Under the pieces are notes generated by a model. The model was given only the letters and a program-made list of their open reading frames with translations. It was not told the DNA's origin and did no database searches. Positions 1 through 9,537 of a stretch of 38,469 nucleotides of DNA are shown here, in pieces. The DNA comes from Bacteroidales bacterium (lineage in GTDB: Bacteria; Bacteroidota; Bacteroidia; Bacteroidales; UBA12170), in NCBI GenBank assembly GCA_016933745.1, contig JAFGAK010000328.1, positions 1-38,469 of the forward strand, read 5' to 3'. Both the position numbers and the translations under genes were made by a program. Position 1 is the first letter of the stretch, and each line of letters starts with the position of its first letter.

Positions 1-90
1 GCGAGTAAATTGTACATGCGCATCATCGAGAATAAGGAGGAGCGCAAGAGAAAGTCGACAGTTAATTGGGTATCCATAAAGTTATTTTAC

Positions 91-138
91 TATGCATGCA
101 TTGCAAATATACTAAAAAACAAGTATGCATGCATTGCA
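91..138. repeat. Two 15-bp direct repeats TATGCATGCATTGCA (91-105, 124-138)
   Basis: Exact match, 33-bp period, each containing the palindrome TGCATGCA. Confidence 0.85.
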
Positions 139-344
139 TTTATCAATTCCTAAAAAAAAAAATTCAAACGATTGCGAAAGCAAAAGAAAACACCAAGAAA
201 TTACATGTTTCTGGATGTCGAAAAAGTGAGATTTTATGCCTCTTTGGTGAATAAACAAACTCGAAACAGAGTCAAATCTATTTCTTTCCCATAGGAATTA
301 ATTTATAATCAGTCTAACCAAATCTTGCCTAAATACGACTACTT

Positions 345-1838
345 TTAATTCCCCCATTGGAGTCTTCCCGACTTGTCTCCACATGCTTTATTAAAACTTC
401 CTCTAGCTCTACACTTTCCTTTAAACAACTGCAATTTGGTTGTAAAGTAAAAATCCATCCCATAAAAATCTTGGTTACTGATTAAGGAAGTCAGCCAGTC
501 TGATCCTACACCAAAAATTCCATAACGCAAATAAATTCCAATATGAGGATATTTAAAACGATAAAGGCTCATTGGCAAACTAAATTCGATTAATCGCGTT
601 TCGTATCTTGGCGTGAATGAGATTTGACTAGGACGATGCAGTGCAGCGATTTTTTGTGGAATCCCATAAATGACAGAAGCATTAAAATAGAGATTCAATT
701 GCTCCAAATTATAATCGAACTGTGCGCTTGCAGCCATAGGCAGCGCTAATTTCATCGAGTTATCGAGCAAACTGGCTGTTGATGAACCGTAAAATTGATC
801 GCTCATCAATTGGATTACTTGATTGACGTTATCCAGATTCACACCATTCATATCACCACGAACTTTAACACTATTTGAAAAGTCATGAGTTTGTGCATTT
901 TCGAAATATTTTATAGAGCCAATATCAAGCAAAGCGAAACTCAATCTAAATTTATAAGGAATGATTGCTTGCTCGCATAACCTTTTGGAATTAAGTTTTG
1001 GTTGATGTTTATTCAAGTATTGAAAGGTAAATCCCAAATCAAAAGCCCATCCCCTTCCATTGAGCATATTTTGATTGATAAATTCGTTGGTAGTATAATC
1101 GATTGGCAAAGCAAAGCCCATTTGTGCCTGTTGATTTTCGACATCGATGGTTTTAGAATCGATTAAAGTATAGGTACTGTTATCAACTTTGAGATAAGCA
1201 CCACCAGCACCAAATAATTTTTTTACCGAAATTCCAAATGACCAACTATTCCAAGATTCATTATTCAAACGATAAGCATATGAAAATCCGATTTCCGACC
1301 AAGCCATCGTTGAACTGCTAAAATGATCCACTTTATAATCATAATTATATTGTGGAAAATACGAGAAACCATAAGCTAATATATTAGCTAAATCGGGCGT
1401 TAAATTAACCACATTGCTTTGCACTCTTACCGAGGTGCTAATTGCAAAAGCATGCTGATTAAACATTAACATTGCTGATGGGCCCAAAATCCGAATATTT
1501 TCATCAAAAGTGGTGTTCTTTTCTGAGTTGTAAGAGTAAAAAGACCGAAGCTCAGTACCATAACCCGTTGGATGTTCAATAAGCTGAATAGTAGAGTTTA
1601 ACAAATCAGTATATTTAAACTCATTCTTGTCGAAATAGGCAAAATCGGTATGCAAAAAAAGATTTCCTGAAAAGAAATTGATCGAAAGCCATACTTTTTG
1701 ATTATGCATGGCCGACGGATTTAAGAATAGTGAGTTAACTCCTGCCGTATTGGAAGCATTGGCTCCAATCATTTCGCCTTGTGCATGCAGATCGATTATA
1801 AAAAAGAAACAGATTATCGAAATTAAATAAAATCTCAT
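345..1838 (-). CDS. DUF5723-like outer-membrane/periplasmic hypothetical protein with signal peptide
   Basis: ORF with N-terminal hydrophobic signal (MRFYLISIICFFFIIDLHAQ), then 'GANASNTAGVNSLFLNPSAM' typical of Bacteroidota DUF5723/PorV-like barrels. The ORF-track start at 1853 is a TTG; an ATG follows at 1838. Confidence 0.6.
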   Translation of the reverse strand: MRFYLISIICFFFIIDLHAQGEMIGANASNTAGVNSLFLNPSAMHNQKVWLSINFFSGNLFLHTDFAYFDKNEFKYTDLLNSTIQLIEHPTGYGTELRSFYSYNSEKNTTFDENIRILGPSAMLMFNQHAFAISTSVRVQSNVVNLTPDLANILAYGFSYFPQYNYDYKVDHFSSSTMAWSEIGFSYAYRLNNESWNSWSFGISVKKLFGAGGAYLKVDNSTYTLIDSKTIDVENQQAQMGFALPIDYTTNEFINQNMLNGRGWAFDLGFTFQYLNKHQPKLNSKRLCEQAIIPYKFRLSFALLDIGSIKYFENAQTHDFSNSVKVRGDMNGVNLDNVNQVIQLMSDQFYGSSTASLLDNSMKLALPMAASAQFDYNLEQLNLYFNASVIYGIPQKIAALHRPSQISFTPRYETRLIEFSLPMSLYRFKYPHIGIYLRYGIFGVGSDWLTSLISNQDFYGMDFYFTTKLQLFKGKCRARGSFNKACGDKSGRLQWGN

Positions 1839-1886
1839 TTCATACTCTTTCAATCAAAAGTACGGAATAAAATTTGTTTTTTGCAA

Positions 1887-2783
1887 TTAGCCTTTTCCTT
1901 TAGCCAGATGTTCCATCAACCAAATGGTAAGAATTCCGATGAACATGAAACCGATTGCTAAGAAGAATTGCGCATCCATTTGCGGCACTAACCAATTATA
2001 TCCCACTACTTTTGACTTATCGCCAAACTGTTGAATAATTTCATCTTTCCAAGGCCAAATAATTCCTAAAGACCCAAAAATAAATCCGGTTAAGATACCA
2101 ATGGTTTGATTGCGAAAACGCTTAAAAACCCAAGAAAGCAAATAAGAAAAGCCGAGTAAACCTCCACCTGCGCCAATTGCAACAGGAATCAAAACATCCA
2201 AACGCAATTGATTGATCGCATCAATCATAACTAATTGATAGTTGCCCATTAAAATAAGAACAAAGGAGCCTGATAATCCGGGAAGGATCATACTACAGAT
2301 GGCAACAACGCCACAAATAACCAAATAAAAGAAACTATCATCTTCAGTGGCAGGAGTTAGAAAAGTAATAGCCAGTGCTGCTATAAACCCGATAATAAAT
2401 ACCACGACCACCGCAAAAGTCCATTTTTCGATGGTTTTTCCAACAAAATACACGGATGCTAATATCAATCCAAAAAAGAAAGACCAAATATAAACAGGGT
2501 AATTGACGAATAGGAAATCGAACAAACGAGCTAAAGAGATGATAGAAACACCAACTCCAAGAAAGAGTGAAACTAAAAAAATGAGATCAGTATGTGCAGC
2601 AAATTTTTTAAAATCTCTGGCTGCTAACAGCTTAATCGCTTTTAGGTTAAATGATTTGATACCATTTATTAAACGTTCAAAAATACCAGTGATTAAAGCA
2701 ATTGTACCACCAGAAACTCCTGGAATAACATTGGCAGCGCCCATGGCCATCCCTTTAAAAAAAACACCGATTAACTCTTTCAT
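1887..2783 (-). CDS. DUF368 membrane protein (PopT-type undecaprenyl phosphate translocase family)
   Basis: N-terminus GMAMGAANVIPGVSGGTIALITGIFERLI and internal ILPGLSGSFVLILMGNY are DUF368 hallmarks; polytopic membrane protein. Confidence 0.88.
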   Translation of the reverse strand: MKELIGVFFKGMAMGAANVIPGVSGGTIALITGIFERLINGIKSFNLKAIKLLAARDFKKFAAHTDLIFLVSLFLGVGVSIISLARLFDFLFVNYPVYIWSFFFGLILASVYFVGKTIEKWTFAVVVVFIIGFIAALAITFLTPATEDDSFFYLVICGVVAICSMILPGLSGSFVLILMGNYQLVMIDAINQLRLDVLIPVAIGAGGGLLGFSYLLSWVFKRFRNQTIGILTGFIFGSLGIIWPWKDEIIQQFGDKSKVVGYNWLVPQMDAQFFLAIGFMFIGILTIWLMEHLAKGKG

Positions 2784-2861
2784 TTGTGTGCGGTTTATTG
2801 TTCGAATAGAATTTCGAAGATACTACGTTTTGGGGAAAAATAAAATAGGCAAATCAAGCAA

Positions 2862-4286
2862 TTACTCAAGCTCGATATTCAGATTGTGTTTTTTGATTAA
2901 GAGACTTAATTCTTCGATTTCAACATTTTGCAACTCACTCTGTAGAATTGGATTATTGAATTCTGATTTATCCAATAATATCGCAAATTCAAAATCTCTT
3001 AATCCATCTTCTCGATTTCCTTCGAGGAGATTATACAAACCTTTGAAAAAATACAACAACGCTTTTTGACTATCGAGTTTGGCTTTATCCATTCCAATCA
3101 CGATCGCATCCAGAGCTTGGGAATAATCATCTTCAAAAACACTTAGTTGTGCCAGATTCACATAATAAAGTGGTTCCTCGGAATAATTTTTAATTAGCTG
3201 CTTGATTAAATACTTAGCTAATTGTCCGTAACCTTGTTCTTGTAATCGCAAAGAACGTAAGTTCCAAATCAAAGGCATCGATTCTTCGATTAAAGTACTT
3301 TTTGCAATTTGTTCATAAGCCGATTCTAAATCACCTAATTTAAAATAAGTACGTGCTAAACCTAAAAATGCCTCAATGAAAGTAACATTTATTTCGACTG
3401 ATTTCTTGTAATTTTTCAAAGCTTCTTCTAGCATTTCCTTTTGCTCATAAGCTTCGGCAAGAAAATAAAAGGAAACGGTATCGGGATCTTCTCGTTTGAT
3501 GGTTTCCTGATAGTAGAAAATTGCTTGATCGTAATTGCCTAAACTAAAATGAATATTTGCAATATTAAACCAAGCAGATGCATATTCTTCATCAATCGCT
3601 AAAACAAATTCGTACGCATCAATGGCTTTTTCATTGTTTCCTGTAGAATTATAAGCAATGGCTAAATTAAACCAAGCACCTTTGCTGTATGGATTTTCTT
3701 CTACAAATTTCAAATAAAAATCCACGGCATCCTGAGAACGATTTGCCATTTCGAAACACAAACCTATTTCGCTCAAAGTTTGCTCACTATCCGGTTCAAT
3801 ATCAAGAACTTTAAACAAATACTCTAAAGCTTTATCGTATTGTTCTAAATTTTCGTATTCAAAAGCAATATTACTATAGACTTCAGTTAAATCATGATTT
3901 TGATTCAAAGCATGTGTAAATTCATCAATAGCTTCGCGGTATTGCTGCAACTGACTCAAGATAGAACCTTTGGTCATATAAAAATCAGAATCACCAATAT
4001 TTCCTAACTCATCCAATAATTCCAAGCCTTTTTCAGGTTGATCTGCCAACGCATAATATTGAGCTTTTTTTAGGAGAAACTCATAATTGCCGGGATATTG
4101 GTTAAGCGCGTATTTAATTGACTTGGCAAGCAAATCTAAATCGCCACTTTCAAAATAATTATCAATGATAGCCGACAGTTCATCAATATCAAAAAAAAGA
4201 GTGGAATTGGTTTTCAATACTTTTTGAAACCGATTAACCAGTTCTTTCAATGCCTCTTCAGAATAGAAATCAAATTCTTCGCTCAT
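2862..4286 (-). CDS. Tetratricopeptide repeat protein
   Basis: Multiple TPR units (AYSNIAFEYENLEQYDKALEYLFKVLDIEPDSE, AWFNIANIHFSLGNYDQAIFYYQETIKREDP). Confidence 0.9.
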   Translation of the reverse strand: MSEEFDFYSEEALKELVNRFQKVLKTNSTLFFDIDELSAIIDNYFESGDLDLLAKSIKYALNQYPGNYEFLLKKAQYYALADQPEKGLELLDELGNIGDSDFYMTKGSILSQLQQYREAIDEFTHALNQNHDLTEVYSNIAFEYENLEQYDKALEYLFKVLDIEPDSEQTLSEIGLCFEMANRSQDAVDFYLKFVEENPYSKGAWFNLAIAYNSTGNNEKAIDAYEFVLAIDEEYASAWFNIANIHFSLGNYDQAIFYYQETIKREDPDTVSFYFLAEAYEQKEMLEEALKNYKKSVEINVTFIEAFLGLARTYFKLGDLESAYEQIAKSTLIEESMPLIWNLRSLRLQEQGYGQLAKYLIKQLIKNYSEEPLYYVNLAQLSVFEDDYSQALDAIVIGMDKAKLDSQKALLYFFKGLYNLLEGNREDGLRDFEFAILLDKSEFNNPILQSELQNVEIEELSLLIKKHNLNIELE

Positions 4287-4502
4287 ATATGCTTTAAAAT
4301 TCTTGTCAAAAATACACTTTTTTTATATGCAAAATGCTAACACAGAACCTATCACTTATGCACATAATTACTCACAATTAAACTTCGGAAAAGGTGTTGA
4401 AAACAATTGATTTTTCTTACATTTTAGATTTTTCTAATTTTTAGTTTAACGTATCTTTGCAAAAACAAATTCGTTTTTAATTCGCTAGAATAACAACTTA
4501 TT

Positions 4503-5894
4503 ATGACCTTAATTAAATCTATTTCCGGCTTTAGAGGCACAATTGGAGGAGAGCCTATCAAGAATTTAACTCCGATCGACATTGTAAATTTCACATCTGC
4601 ATTTGCTTCGTTTATTCAAGAAGAAAGTCAGAACAAAAAGCCAAGCATAGTGGTTGGTAGAGATGCTCGTCTATCCGGCGAAATGTTAGAAGGTTTGGTT
4701 AATCAAACTTTAGTAGCGATGGGTGTTCATGTTGTTTCGTTAGGATTATCAACAACTCCAACTGTAGAAATGGCTGTTGTGGATTTGAAAGCAGATGGAG
4801 GAATCATTCTAACGGCCAGTCACAATCCAAAACAATGGAATGCCTTAAAGCTTTTAAATAAACAGGGCGAATTTATTTCTGCGAAAGAAGGCGAAGCTTT
4901 ATTAGAACTGGTTGACAAACAATCAGTTTCTTTTGCTAGCATAGATCATATTGGAAAGATAACATATGATAACACGCAGATAACCAAACACATCGAAAAG
5001 ATTTTAGCACTTGATTTGGTAGATGTAGAAGCCATCAAGCAAGCTCATTTTAAGGTGGCTGTAGATGCTGTTAATTCTACCGGCGGAATAAGTATTCTTC
5101 CTCTATTGGAAGCTCTAGGAGTGGAACAAGTATTCCCAATTTATTGCGAACCAACAGGAATTTTCCCACACAATCCTGAGCCATTACCAGAGAACTTAAC
5201 AGCACTTTCTGATTTAGTGGTATCAAAAAAAGCCGATGTTGGTTTTGTGGTTGATCCCGATGTGGATCGTTTGGCCATTGTAAGCGAAAACGGAATCCCT
5301 TTTGGCGAGGAATATACTTTGGTTGCTATCGCAGATTATATTTTATCCATCAAAACAGGAAATACGGTTTCCAACCTCTCTTCTACTCGTGCTTTGCAAA
5401 CTGTTACGAATATCCACAAAGGAAATTATAAAGCATCAGCCGTTGGCGAAGTTAACGTAGTTACTTTGATGAAGGAAACAAATGCCATCATAGGTGGTGA
5501 AGGAAATGGCGGAGTTATTTATCCAGAACTTCACTACGGACGAGATGCATTGGTTGGAATTGCTTTGTTTTTGAGTTTGATGGCTAAGAGAAAGCAAAAA
5601 GTTTCGATGATTCGATCTACTTATCCTGATTTTTACATCAGCAAGAATAAAATCAATTTAGACGACAGCATAGATGTAGATATGATTCTTGTTAAAATTG
5701 CAGAAAAATATAAGAATGAACGAGTTACAACCATTGATGGCGTGAAAATTGATTTTGAAACCGAATGGGTTCATCTTCGTAAATCGAATACGGAAGCGAT
5801 TATACGTATTTATGCAGAAAGCAACGATCTATCCAAAGCCAACCATTTAGCCGATAAAATCAAATTAGATATTGGCGAATTAATAAAAGGTTAA
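4503..5894 (+). CDS. glmM: Phosphoglucosamine mutase / phosphohexomutase (GlmM-like)
   Basis: SGFRGTIGG N-terminus, catalytic-loop TASHNPKQWNALK, metal-binding DPDVDRLA, GGEGNGGVI sugar loop. Confidence 0.85.
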   Translation: MTLIKSISGFRGTIGGEPIKNLTPIDIVNFTSAFASFIQEESQNKKPSIVVGRDARLSGEMLEGLVNQTLVAMGVHVVSLGLSTTPTVEMAVVDLKADGGIILTASHNPKQWNALKLLNKQGEFISAKEGEALLELVDKQSVSFASIDHIGKITYDNTQITKHIEKILALDLVDVEAIKQAHFKVAVDAVNSTGGISILPLLEALGVEQVFPIYCEPTGIFPHNPEPLPENLTALSDLVVSKKADVGFVVDPDVDRLAIVSENGIPFGEEYTLVAIADYILSIKTGNTVSNLSSTRALQTVTNIHKGNYKASAVGEVNVVTLMKETNAIIGGEGNGGVIYPELHYGRDALVGIALFLSLMAKRKQKVSMIRSTYPDFYISKNKINLDDSIDVDMILVKIAEKYKNERVTTIDGVKIDFETEWVHLRKSNTEAIIRIYAESNDLSKANHLADKIKLDIGELIKG

Positions 5895-5901
5895 ATAGCG
5901 G

Positions 5902-6468
5902 ATGGATTTTGCAACTCTATTCCTGATTGCGCTCGGGTTATCGCTCGACAGTTTTGCAGTATCTTTAGCAAATGGACTATCAATTAAAGAGTTGAGTGCT
6001 TGGTTGATTTTTAAATCTTCCACCAATCTGGCCTTATTCCAAGGTGGTATGACTTTTATTGGATGGTATTTGGCTGTTGGATTTCAGCAAGCTATTATGG
6101 CATATGATCATTGGATTGCTTTTACACTTTTATTTTTGATTGGCGCCAAAATGATTTATGAAAGTCTTCAACCGGCGGAAGAAATTAAAACAAGTAATGA
6201 TCCTTTAAGCAAAATTAAATTAGTTGCACAAGGCATTGGAACAAGTATTGATGCACTTGCGATTGGTATTAGTTTTGCTTTCCTAGAAATAGAAATAATT
6301 ACTCCGGTAGCAATTATTTTTGCTGTCACTTTTCTATTCAGTTTGATTGGAATTCAAATTGGAAAACATTACGGCCAAAAACTCGGGCGAAAAATGGAAA
6401 TTTTAGGAGGAATTATTCTAATCGGGATTGGAATAAAAATACTAATCGAGCATCTTTATTTTCAATAA
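5902..6468 (+). CDS. mntP: Manganese efflux pump MntP family
   Basis: LIALGLSLDSFAVSLANGL and GIGTSIDALAIGISFAF repeats typical of MntP (UPF0059); six TM segments. Confidence 0.88.
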   Translation: MDFATLFLIALGLSLDSFAVSLANGLSIKELSAWLIFKSSTNLALFQGGMTFIGWYLAVGFQQAIMAYDHWIAFTLLFLIGAKMIYESLQPAEEIKTSNDPLSKIKLVAQGIGTSIDALAIGISFAFLEIEIITPVAIIFAVTFLFSLIGIQIGKHYGQKLGRKMEILGGIILIGIGIKILIEHLYFQ

Positions 6469-6489
6469 AAACATCCTTTTAAAAACCTT

Positions 6490-7941
6490 TTAAACTGATT
6501 TTAAAATGTCTAAAGTCAAATCCCAAAACATTTGAACTGTTTTTATTTCGATTCTTTCGTCGGGAGAATGTGCGCCTTTAATTGTTGGGCCGTAAGAAAT
6601 CATATCCATTTTAGGATAGGTTGTACCGATTAAACCACATTCCAAACCTGCGTGAATAGCCAATACTTTAGGTTCTTTTTTAAATAATTTCTGATAAGAC
6701 GATTTGGTAATTTCCATGATTTCGGAATTGGGATTTGGTTTCCAACCTGGATAACCTTCGCTATTTTTTACGCTTGCTCCTGCCAATAAAAAAACCGAAG
6801 TAACCATATTAACTACATCTCTTTTTTCAGTTTCGGAACTAGAACGCTGACTGGTTGTAATTAAAATATGATCGGAATTAGTTTTGACAGCAGCCAAGTT
6901 TGTAGAAGTGTCAACAAAATTAGGGATGTCTTGCGACCAAGCAATTACACCATGCGGACAAGCATATATTGTATGAATCAAACGATGTTGTAAAGCCAAA
7001 GAAACAACTTCTTTTTGAGCAGTAATTTCTGTTAAATTAATGTTTAGATTTGGTTCGGTTACATGAAGTTCAATCTTAATTTCATCAGTCATTTTTGAAA
7101 CTAAATACTCGAAATCACATACGGCATTCGCAGGGACACAGATAGCTGCATACGCTTCGCGCGCAATTGCATTTCTTAAATTACCACCATCAAATTTTGC
7201 CAATCGAAGACTAAAATCGTCGGTTGCTTTTTTAAGTATTCGATTTAAAACTTTATTTGCATTCCCATATCCTTTGTGAATATCGTCGCCGGAATGTCCA
7301 CCTCTTAATCCTGAAATATCAATCCGATACCATTTATAATCGAGCGGAGCTTCTTCTTTTTCTAACGCTAAAGTAGCAACAGTATCCATTCCGCCGGCAC
7401 ATCCAATAAACAATTCACCTTCATCTTCTGAGTCCAGATTTAAAAGCAATTCGCTTTTTAGAAATCCAGGTTTTAAACCAAAAGCACCAGTCAATCCTGT
7501 TTCTTCATCAATCGTAAATAGACATTCAATCGGTCCGTGATCGATATCGGCGGAAGCCAAAATAGCTAATTGAGTTGCAACACCAATTCCATCGTCGGCA
7601 CCTAATGTTGTCCCGATTGCTTTTACCCAATCGCCTTCAATTTTTGTTTTAATCGGATCGTTTTCAAAATCATGAATTACATCGCTGTTTTTTTCGCAAA
7701 CCATATCAATATGACTTTGCATTACAACCCAAGGCTTTGTTTCGAAGCCTTTCACAGCTTCTTTCCGAATGAGAATATTTCCTACTTCATCTTCAAGGAT
7801 TTCTAGATGATGCTGAATTGCAAATTGGCGTAAAAACGCTTTTATTTTTCCCTCTTTTTTTGAAGGTCGAGGTATTTGGCAAATATCATCAAAGAATTCC
7901 CATACAAGGCTTGGTTGTAACTGTCTGATTGAATTGTTCAT
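6490..7941 (-). CDS. pepD: Aminoacyl-histidine dipeptidase (PepD, M20 family)
   Basis: MQSHIDMVCEKN, LGADDGIGVA, TIDEETGLTGAFGL, GLRGGHSGDDIHKG, HAGLECGLIG. The track start at 7959 is a TTG; an ATG follows at 7941. Confidence 0.92.
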   Translation of the reverse strand: MNNSIRQLQPSLVWEFFDDICQIPRPSKKEGKIKAFLRQFAIQHHLEILEDEVGNILIRKEAVKGFETKPWVVMQSHIDMVCEKNSDVIHDFENDPIKTKIEGDWVKAIGTTLGADDGIGVATQLAILASADIDHGPIECLFTIDEETGLTGAFGLKPGFLKSELLLNLDSEDEGELFIGCAGGMDTVATLALEKEEAPLDYKWYRIDISGLRGGHSGDDIHKGYGNANKVLNRILKKATDDFSLRLAKFDGGNLRNAIAREAYAAICVPANAVCDFEYLVSKMTDEIKIELHVTEPNLNINLTEITAQKEVVSLALQHRLIHTIYACPHGVIAWSQDIPNFVDTSTNLAAVKTNSDHILITTSQRSSSETEKRDVVNMVTSVFLLAGASVKNSEGYPGWKPNPNSEIMEITKSSYQKLFKKEPKVLAIHAGLECGLIGTTYPKMDMISYGPTIKGAHSPDERIEIKTVQMFWDLTLDILKSV

Positions 7942-7975
7942 AGTAGATTTTTTATGCAAAAAATTAAGGTTTAAA

Positions 7976-9343
7976 TTATAGCTTTTCCGGAATAAAACGC
8001 AGGGTTGGAGTTAGCATTGCAATGATAGATAGATATACCACGTTTTGAGTAAAATCATTGGCGTTATAACCCAACAAAAATAAAATTCCAATACCAACTA
8101 AGATTGGAATGTAGAAATAAATCCATTTGTAAAAGAGCTGCGGTAATACACTATCGATAAAACGGTCGGAATGCCTGAATGCTAGGAATTTTCGTCCGGC
8201 TTTGTATCCTATAACCCACAACATGATAACGGATAAAAGTGCCATAGGAACTTCAACAACCCAAGGAATATAAAGCCATCCCATCACATAACCAAAACCT
8301 CGATCAGTAAAAACGCCAGCCAAAAAAGTTCCAAATACTATGATGTATGAATGCAGATAAATCCACATATAAAACAAACTTTTGAAGGAACCCTGATCGC
8401 TTTGCTTTCTTTGTAAACGCTGAAAAACCAAACCTACAATTGCCAAAGCAAATGGTCCTACACTATATACGGAAAGAACTGAAGAGTAAGTCCAAAGTAA
8501 AGAAGGATCTGGAATGGTAAAGGTTACTTGTCCGTTACGCCAAACTCCTGGGATTCCAAAAGCCGCGGCAACAGAAAATTTTAGCAACTGAAAAAAAAGA
8601 AAAGCCATGCTGAAAGTCAAAACAAAAACGATGGTCATGGCAAGCATATTCTGAAATTCTCTTGTTTTTTCCCACGGTAATGCTTTCCAAGTGTCTTTCA
8701 TATGATTGATTTCTTCGCGGAGCGAAAACACTCGCTTGTCTTCTTCTACCACAAAGCTCAACGATTTCCGCACGACACGATCGAGGTGCTTGCGTTGCTT
8801 CTCCGTATCACTGGTTTCTTTATATTCCAACCAAAGTCGCTGAAAAAAATTGGGTTGAGGAAAACGATTTTTACGTAGTCTTTTTTCTTCTCTTTCGGCT
8901 CTTATTTCATCTCTCAAATCTAATATCGGACCAATAAAAAAGGAAAGTAAAATCACCCAAAACCAATTTTGTTGCTTTTTCTTTTTTGCTTGTTTGTTTT
9001 TCCACGATTGTTCTTTTCGATATTCCGCAAAATCGTACTTAACGCGTTTAAAAAAATTAGGTTGTTTATTTTTAAGTTTGGCTTTTTCTTTACGAATCTC
9101 GCGCCTTTCAGCCTGAGAAGTTTTAAAATCAAACAAGAGACGCTGAAAAAAATTGGGAGTCATGCGTTTCAACTTTTGCCTTTCAGCACGACGAAGCCTT
9201 CGCTCATTTCGATTGAACTTAGCATTTTGCTTTTGCCGCCGACGCATTCTTTTCCACCAGCCTTCCTTTCTGCGCTTTTGCTCAGGCGGAAAGTCGCTAA
9301 TATTCAACTTTTTCGGATTTGCTAAAGTTGTTTGATTCTCCAT
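7976..9343 (-). CDS. Integral membrane protein with Arg/Lys-rich N-terminal repeat region (unknown function)
   Basis: Long ORF; residues ~20-180 extremely basic with PNFFQRL/PNFFKRV/PNFFQRL repeats, followed by several hydrophobic segments. Confidence 0.75.
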   Translation of the reverse strand: MENQTTLANPKKLNISDFPPEQKRRKEGWWKRMRRRQKQNAKFNRNERRLRRAERQKLKRMTPNFFQRLLFDFKTSQAERREIRKEKAKLKNKQPNFFKRVKYDFAEYRKEQSWKNKQAKKKKQQNWFWVILLSFFIGPILDLRDEIRAEREEKRLRKNRFPQPNFFQRLWLEYKETSDTEKQRKHLDRVVRKSLSFVVEEDKRVFSLREEINHMKDTWKALPWEKTREFQNMLAMTIVFVLTFSMAFLFFQLLKFSVAAAFGIPGVWRNGQVTFTIPDPSLLWTYSSVLSVYSVGPFALAIVGLVFQRLQRKQSDQGSFKSLFYMWIYLHSYIIVFGTFLAGVFTDRGFGYVMGWLYIPWVVEVPMALLSVIMLWVIGYKAGRKFLAFRHSDRFIDSVLPQLFYKWIYFYIPILVGIGILFLLGYNANDFTQNVVYLSIIAMLTPTLRFIPEKL

Positions 9344-9537
9344 TGTAATATCTTGATAAGCCTCAAAAAGATAAAGAGGTAAAAATATCCCTTTTTATGT
9401 AAAGAATCAAGGAAATAAATTAGAATTGCCCCAAAGATTGGCATAATCTCGATTAATTAAATAAAAGATGTTAAAAACTTTAAGAGATTTTCATTTTTTT
9501 CGTTCATTCGTCCTTTATTTTTGAATAAATAAAAAAA

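Noticed and set aside
66-254. 62-aa plus ORF at left edge
   Set aside because: Starts at TTG, its Cys/His repeats (CMHCKYT, CMHCIYQ) just reflect the DNA direct repeat, and there is no other coding support.
2503-3069. 188-aa plus ORF
   Set aside because: Antisense to the well-supported DUF368 and TPR genes.
8969-9335. Two plus-strand ORFs (118 and 60 aa)
   Set aside because: Antisense shadows of the basic-repeat membrane protein; phenylalanine-rich sequence is the complement of Lys/Arg codons.
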